Shown here: positions 58,951 through 64,000 of the stretch, in pieces | Layout: every line of letters begins with the position of its first letter | How positions within the stretch are numbered: the stretch's first letter is position 1 | From: Aplysia californica | Taxonomy: Eukaryota > Mollusca > Gastropoda > Aplysiida > Aplysiidae | DNA: 64,000 nt | Direction of reading: 5' to 3' | NCBI RefSeq assembly: GCF_000002075.1 | Contig: NW_004797396.1 | Location: forward strand, 22,131-86,130 | Translations under genes and position numbers: made by a program | The notes under the pieces: generated by a model | The model's database searches: none | The model's input: only the letters and a program-made list of their open reading frames with translations | What the model was told of the DNA's origin: nothing

Positions 58951-59333
58951 CCACCCCGGGGCGGTGCTACTGACTGAAGTGTCTTTAGGCCAATCCCAAA
59001 GGGGGGGGGGGGGGGGGGGGCATTAACCATGTTCTTATGCACAGTAGAATTGTAAATGGGCTGATTCATCAATGTCATGCTCATAACTGTGCCTGAACTG
59101 CAACAGGGAACTAATGCTTTCTCTTTCCTAATCCTTACTATCGCCATTTTCCTCTACTTCTTTTGTAGGTTTATCACACTCTTGTGACCCGCTATTTCCG
59201 GGGTGCAGACTTTGTGCTGTTGAAGCTAGAGAGGTGAGCAGAGTAAGCCTGATTCCGTAAGGACTTCGTCTGTTGACATCCACTCCTTGGTGCTCATATG
59301 ACTTTATGCAGTTGCGAGCGTCGTAAAACTTCT
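58951..59333 (+). mobile_element. Family B element, copy 5
   Basis: CACCCCGGGGCGGTGCTACT start, expanded poly-G at 59001-59020, tail TGACTTTATGCAGTTGCGAG. It follows a long (AG)n tract. Confidence 0.68.
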
Positions 59334-59880
59334 ACTAAAACTTAACTTAAAGAAGACAGATAAATGGACGGGGGGTGGTGGGCACGCCAACCAATACATG
59401 TGTGCGCTGTTAACAACAAGATTGCGAGAATATACTTTGAACAAAACAAACGCATGCTTGTGGGCGTGTGAGATTGGGTTTTTTTTTGTTTTGATTTTTT
59501 TTTTGGGGGGGGGGGGGGTGCCACACTGCGTGAAAATTTTGACAAGTTTCGTCAGCCTACGAAATGATAACAATATGCTGTATTCATATGGCGCATATCC
59601 ATGCTATACAGTGTTCCCTCGATGCGTTTTACAACTATTATACAGCGATAAATGGGAAAATACAGTTGGTTATTGGAATGCACATTGACACACACACACA
59701 CATGCGTTAAATAAACACACAGAAACACACACGAATACACACGTAAACGGTATAGGCCTAGATCTGTTAAAGAAATAGGAGCCGGAGGGATAGGAGGGGG
59801 AAAGAGCGAGTGAGGTAGAAGGAGAGATATAGAGAGACAGAGAGCAAGAAAGAGGGAGCGAGCGAACGAGAAAGAGTGAG

Positions 59881-59893
59881 TGAGAGAGTGAGA

Positions 59894-59961
<68 letters not shown>
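59881..59961. repeat. (GT)n / (GA)n microsatellite
   Basis: GT repeats passing into ~27 GA units, in a purine-rich stretch starting near 59770. Confidence 0.9.
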
Positions 59962-59967
<6 letters not shown>

Positions 59968-60277
59968 TGTATTTTGAATTCAGTTTGCTTCAGATAAGCG
60001 GAAACGGTGAAGTTTGGCTTTTTTTCTCGCTTTTCCTTTCAGTGTATTCAACCTAGGACATTTTAATGCTAAATACAGACAACTATTATACACTGTAAAA
60101 CTGCGTATTTTCTTTCTATTCGAAAGCCGTTTTGCAAGAAAAACAGAACACAGAATGCGTTCATTTGACAGTCCTGCTTGGCCTGCCCACCTAAGTTCTG
60201 TTGGTCCCGCTAAAAAAACATTACTCGCGCGTCCTCCAATCTCTTGCCTCACTCCCTCCCAGAATTCTGCTGGCTAT

Positions 60278-60312
60278 TGCGCATGCGTTTTAGAATCATT
60301 GCAAATGGCGGC
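60278..60312 (+). promoter_or_regulatory. Possible TATA-less promoter: NRF-1-type and YY1-type motifs
   Basis: TGCGCATGCG (60278-60287, NRF-1 consensus core) lies 15 bp before AAATGGCGGC (60303-60312, YY1-like, often at start sites). This spacing and orientation are typical of housekeeping promoters firing to the right. A donor-like CCAAAGGTAAATTC near 60376-60389 could end a noncoding first exon. The gene itself was not identified. Confidence 0.35.
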
Positions 60313-60389
60313 ACTTGTTATTGTTCCATGGCGTTTGTGATACATGGGAATTTATAACGATTTTTGGACACCTCCAAAGGTAAATTCAT

Positions 60390-61640
60390 CAGGACGAATG
60401 GATAGACTCAAGTAAACATTTCCGCCTGTGTCTTGATTCAAGCACTGTGTCCCCAGTGCCGATTTTGTCCCTGATTAGCGTACTCGCGTAACGAGGGCTT
60501 TTCCGGCCATGGCTGCAAATTTTGCCAGCAAGGCCCAAGCTCGGGTAGCTCCATGCACAAATGGAACAGAGTGATATTTAACCCCACGCTCTGTGTTTGC
60601 CATAGGTCTGGTTTTGTACGTTTTTAACATTTCATTTGATTCCACACTAGTGCGCTTCATGAGATGAGCCAGCATATTTTGCTTTTGAATTTTGGGACTC
60701 TTCGTGGTGACCCATTTTGTTGACTGCGGTAAAAATGGCTGTCACATTGACTTGCTGGATGCCGAAACGCAAGATGGACTTTCGTTTATAATCGTAAAAT
60801 TCCATCTAATTGCCGTGCACCTTTTTCTAAATTATTACTACCCATAGAAATGTATACAGAAGCGTACTACATGTTAAGTGTGTACTTGCAAGTGCACTTT
60901 TAAGTCTAAGGTTTGCTTGAACTTCTTACTTTCATGTGTGTGGTGTGTCAAAAGCAAGCTACTGAAACTGAAAGACAAGATATTTTTTAGGTTGGGCCTA
61001 GAATCTAGGCTAAATGATTAGCCTATTATGGGTTAGAGTGAGTGATCCATCAGTTCCTTGTTTTCACAAACTTAGGTTTGATCAAAGACAGTCTAAATTT
61101 TGATGTTTGTCTGTTGATGTGTTCAGTGTTTATCGGTACCACCATCCATTATTTAGATCTGCTAGCCCAGCAATTCAGCCTGGGCCAGTCCTTCAGGTCA
61201 GGCTATTTCAAAGTGTATTTTGACATGACTATGACATTTGATTGAGACCTATGGTCAGAATATTTTTTTAAAACTGTAAATGTGTGCTTAACCAAAGGAA
61301 ATCTGTAGCCTATGTAATCTAGAATCTAGATTTTCAAGTCCCCACTTCTCAGTTAAACTTATTTTTAGACTGAGGCTGAGATGTGAACTAAGTTTCGAGA
61401 ATCAAATCCATACATGATAATGATAATAATGGTGAGCGGGGCATGGGACTCGGTGGTTAGATTGATGCTTACCACCTTTCTAATTTTTACTGCACATGTG
61501 CTTTTGTCTTTTACTTTCTTCTTTTCTTTGGGATACACAGGTGGTGTGAGATTATTTTTTAGGGCTACACTAGATCTATGCTGTTGGTAACCGGTCATTT
61601 CGTCACACGGTCATCTCATCACATCCCAATTATATAAGGC
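60390..61640. other. No gene assigned
   Basis: A GC-richer segment at 60470-60690 has a 66-codon minus-strand frame (ending KFAAMAGKALVTRVR) and, on the plus strand, a short frame starting MAANFASKAQARV. Neither was recognised. The rest is AT-rich. Confidence 0.3.
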
Positions 61641-61654
61641 CACCTCTCAGGCGA

Positions 61655-62743
61655 GTCTTGTGGCTATTCTCACCCGGTGCGCGTTCACCAAATTTTGCGT
61701 TCACCCTAAACCACAGAATTCTACACTGTGAGAAAAAATTGTAGAATTCTGTGCCATGAACAAACGTTCCATTACAACTGTAGCCTACTAAAAGCGTACA
61801 ATTTTGTCTGTGGGCAGTGGAGAGAGAGAGAGAAAGAGAGAGAGGAGTAGCGCGAGAATTTCCGGGCAAAACAAAATGGCGACCCGCGTAGTTCGGCTCG
61901 ATTCGAAAAGTTAAATAGCCGTAGCATCTTTTTAGACAACCAAATTAATTTACTTTTGTGTTTTAACATCATTTTTTAACTTTGTTTTGGTCAATTTGAT
62001 CGTCCACACCGATAGACAGTATTCAGAAAGAGACAGAGAGAGAAAGAAGAGGGGAGGAGTTGATCTTGCGAGAACTTCCGGGCGGGTGAGAATAGCCACT
62101 TTCTTTTATATAATTATATGTGACGAAATGAATTTTGAAATAAGGCAGAAACAATGAGTGGTAAAGAGTTAGTAAGGTTTTATTTGCAAGTAGAGGTCTA
62201 GCTTTTAGCAAAGGAAGTGGCTATTCTCACCCCGGGTGAGAATAAAAATAGGCCGATAAAAATACGATCGACCTCTCACCCCGAGTGAGACTTGCCAGCG
62301 TTGGCTATTCTCACCCAGTGTGAAACTTGAAGACCTTTTTTTCTTAATTTCTGAATACTGTCTATCGGTGTGGATGATCAAATTGACAAAAACCAAGAAA
62401 AAAATGATGTTATAGATCTAGATCTAGGTAAAAAATAAACTTTGGTCGTCTAAAAAGATACTATGATGGCTATTTCACTTTTAGAATCGAGCCAAACTAA
62501 GACTAAGGGGGTCGCCATTTTGTTTTGCGCGGAAGTTCTCACTACTCCTTCTCTTTCTCTCTCTTTCTGAATACTTGTCTATCCGTGTGGACCATCAAAT
62601 TGTCAAAAACAAAGAAAATAGTGATGTTATAGCACAAAACTAAATTAATTTGGTCGTCTACAAAGATGCTACGGCTATTTCACTTTTCGAATCGAGCCGA
62701 ACTACGCGGGTCGCCAATCTGTTTTGCCCGCAAGTTTTCGCTN
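61655..62743. repeat. ~220-bp repeat units, one inverted and two tandem, with ATTCTCACCC palindromes
   Basis: Unit 1 (about 61820-62090) is inverted relative to unit 2 (62349-62564) and unit 3 (62565-62743, cut by the gap). All share CGATAGACAGTATTCAG or its complement, GGTCGTCTAAAAAGAT, CGAATCGAGCCGAACTA and CGCCATTTTGTTTTGC. Between them, 62214-62330 holds ATTCTCACCCCGGGTGAGAAT and further GGGTGAGA half-sites. A 14-bp-arm hairpin (CACAGAATTCTACA) sits at 61711-61753. Confidence 0.7.
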
Positions 62744-63374
62744 NNNNNNNNNNNNNNNNNNNNNNNNNNNNNNNNNNNNNNNNNNNNNNNNNNNNNNNNN
62801 NNNNNNNNNNNNNNNNNNNNNNNNNNNNNNNNNNNNNNNNNNNNNNNNNNNNNNNNNNNNNNNNNNNNNNNNNNNNNNNNNNNNNNNNNNNNNNNNNNNN
62901 NNNNNNNNNNNNNNNNNNNNNNNNNNNNNNNNNNNNNNNNNNNNNNNNNNNNNNNNNNNNNNNNNNNNNNNNNNNNNNNNNNNNNNNNNNNNNNNNNNNN
63001 NNNNNNNNNNNNNNNNNNNNNNNNNNNNNNNNNNNNNNNNNNNNNNNNNNNNNNNNNNNNNNNNNNNNNNNNNNNNNNNNNNNNNNNNNNNNNNNNNNNN
63101 NNNNNNNNNNNNNNNNNNNNNNNNNNNNNNNNNNNNNNNNNNNNNNNNNNNNNNNNNNNNNNNNNNNNNNNNNNNNNNNNNNNNNNNNNNNNNNNNNNNN
63201 NNNNNNNNNNNNNNNNNNNNNNNNNNNNNNNNNNNNNNNNNNNNNNNNNNNNNNNNNNNNNNNNNNNNNNNNNNNNNNNNNNNNNNNNNNNNNNNNNNNN
63301 NNNNNNNNNNNNNNNNNNNNNNNNNNNNNNNNNNNNNNNNNNNNNNNNNNNNNNNNNNNNNNNNNNNNNNNNNN
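62744..63374. other. Assembly gap (631 N)
   Basis: Run of N interrupting the third ~220-bp unit, so the array probably extends into the gap. Open frames spanning it are artefacts. Confidence 0.99.
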
Positions 63375-64000
63375 TTGTAATTCCTCCAACTCCAAAAACG
63401 GAGGAAAAACGATCGTTCATCGAAAAGACATCCGCACTCTTCATTTAGATCCAGGCTAGCCGCGAAACTAGATCAAAGATTTAAGTTTGTCTGCCTAGAC
63501 CTAGATCTAGACCATAGATCTAGAAGAACCTAGGTCTACCCTGAGCCAAGAGGGCGCTCGAAACTCTCCGAAATCACAAAAGAGTTCCCTTACCGGGTCT
63601 GTATACTTTGTGACTTTGTTCCCGGTTACCGGGTCTGTATACACTCCCTTAGCAAAATTGCAGTACGTACCGTACATTTTTATTACCTATTTTATTTTTA
63701 ACAAAACTAAATTATGATTCTGCCGATCACACCTTTCATCAATAATACTTAAAAACTTTGTTGATCTGACTCAATAGATTTCAATATTGTCAATAGGCCT
63801 AAATATTAATGAACGGTGTAGCTGATCAGGTAGGCACGAAGACTCACACAGCACCCCCTCCCCCTCTGTCCTTCCACACACACTCCCAAAAATCGTGATT
63901 TGCGATTGCCATGACAATGCATGTTTGATGTTCGCAAGTGTGCTACGAAATGACTGTCTCCATTCAACAATGTGGATAGGGTATGACGAGATGACTGACG
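63375..64000. other. No gene seen right of the gap
   Basis: Contains a short tandem duplication of TACCGGGTCTGTATAC (about 63591-63606 and 63626-63642) and TCTAGA-like tracts near 63500. Confidence 0.5.

Noticed and set aside
62650-63459. Long open frames on both strands (up to 269 codons)
   Set aside because: They consist almost entirely of the N gap; only a few residues at each edge come from real sequence.

Overview
The window looks like nuclear DNA of an invertebrate animal, most likely a mollusc and perhaps a gastropod. The taxon is inferred from intron-rich genes with GT-AG introns, AT-rich introns, abundant tRNA-derived SINEs and short inverted-repeat DNA transposons. No rRNA or mitochondrial marker fixes it. 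Three host genes are recognised by hand-spliced translation. All internal exon joins of the two complete genes keep the reading frame.

Layout. (1) About 1-2.2 kb, minus strand: the 5' coding part of a smooth/non-muscle type myosin regulatory light chain gene. Its 3' exons lie beyond the left edge, and a decayed Tc1-like transposon sits at the left end. (2) About 3-9 kb: an intergenic stretch packed with repeats. It holds a LINE 3' end, two pogo-like MITEs joined end to end, an inverted-repeat element, a telomere-like tract inside a hairpin, and a 1.46 kb element with perfect 15-bp TIRs and a 6-bp target duplication. (3) 9.3-39.2 kb, plus strand: a complete 25-exon gene for secreted GPI-specific phospholipase D (858 codons). 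Its introns carry SINEs, MITEs and two duplicated exon fragments, one inverted. (4) 39.7-49 kb: a gene-free interval with an internally deleted mariner, a LINE 3' end, a SINE and a GC-rich inverted-repeat element. (5) 49.0-56.05 kb, minus strand: a complete 8-exon polynucleotide kinase 3'-phosphatase gene (419 codons) without an FHA domain in the visible model. (6) 56-64 kb: no recognised gene. It holds microsatellites, MITEs, a possible TATA-less promoter near 60.3 kb, and inverted plus tandem ~220-bp repeats running into a 631-base assembly gap.

The three genes have unrelated jobs: actomyosin regulation, release of GPI-anchored proteins outside the cell, and DNA strand-break end repair. I see no pathway linking them. 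The most unusual material is in the repeats. One family keeps its flanks while its central palindrome differs between copies yet stays self-complementary. Several otherwise different short-element families share one 3' tail. No CRISPR array, bacterial operon, retrovirus or LTR element was recognised.
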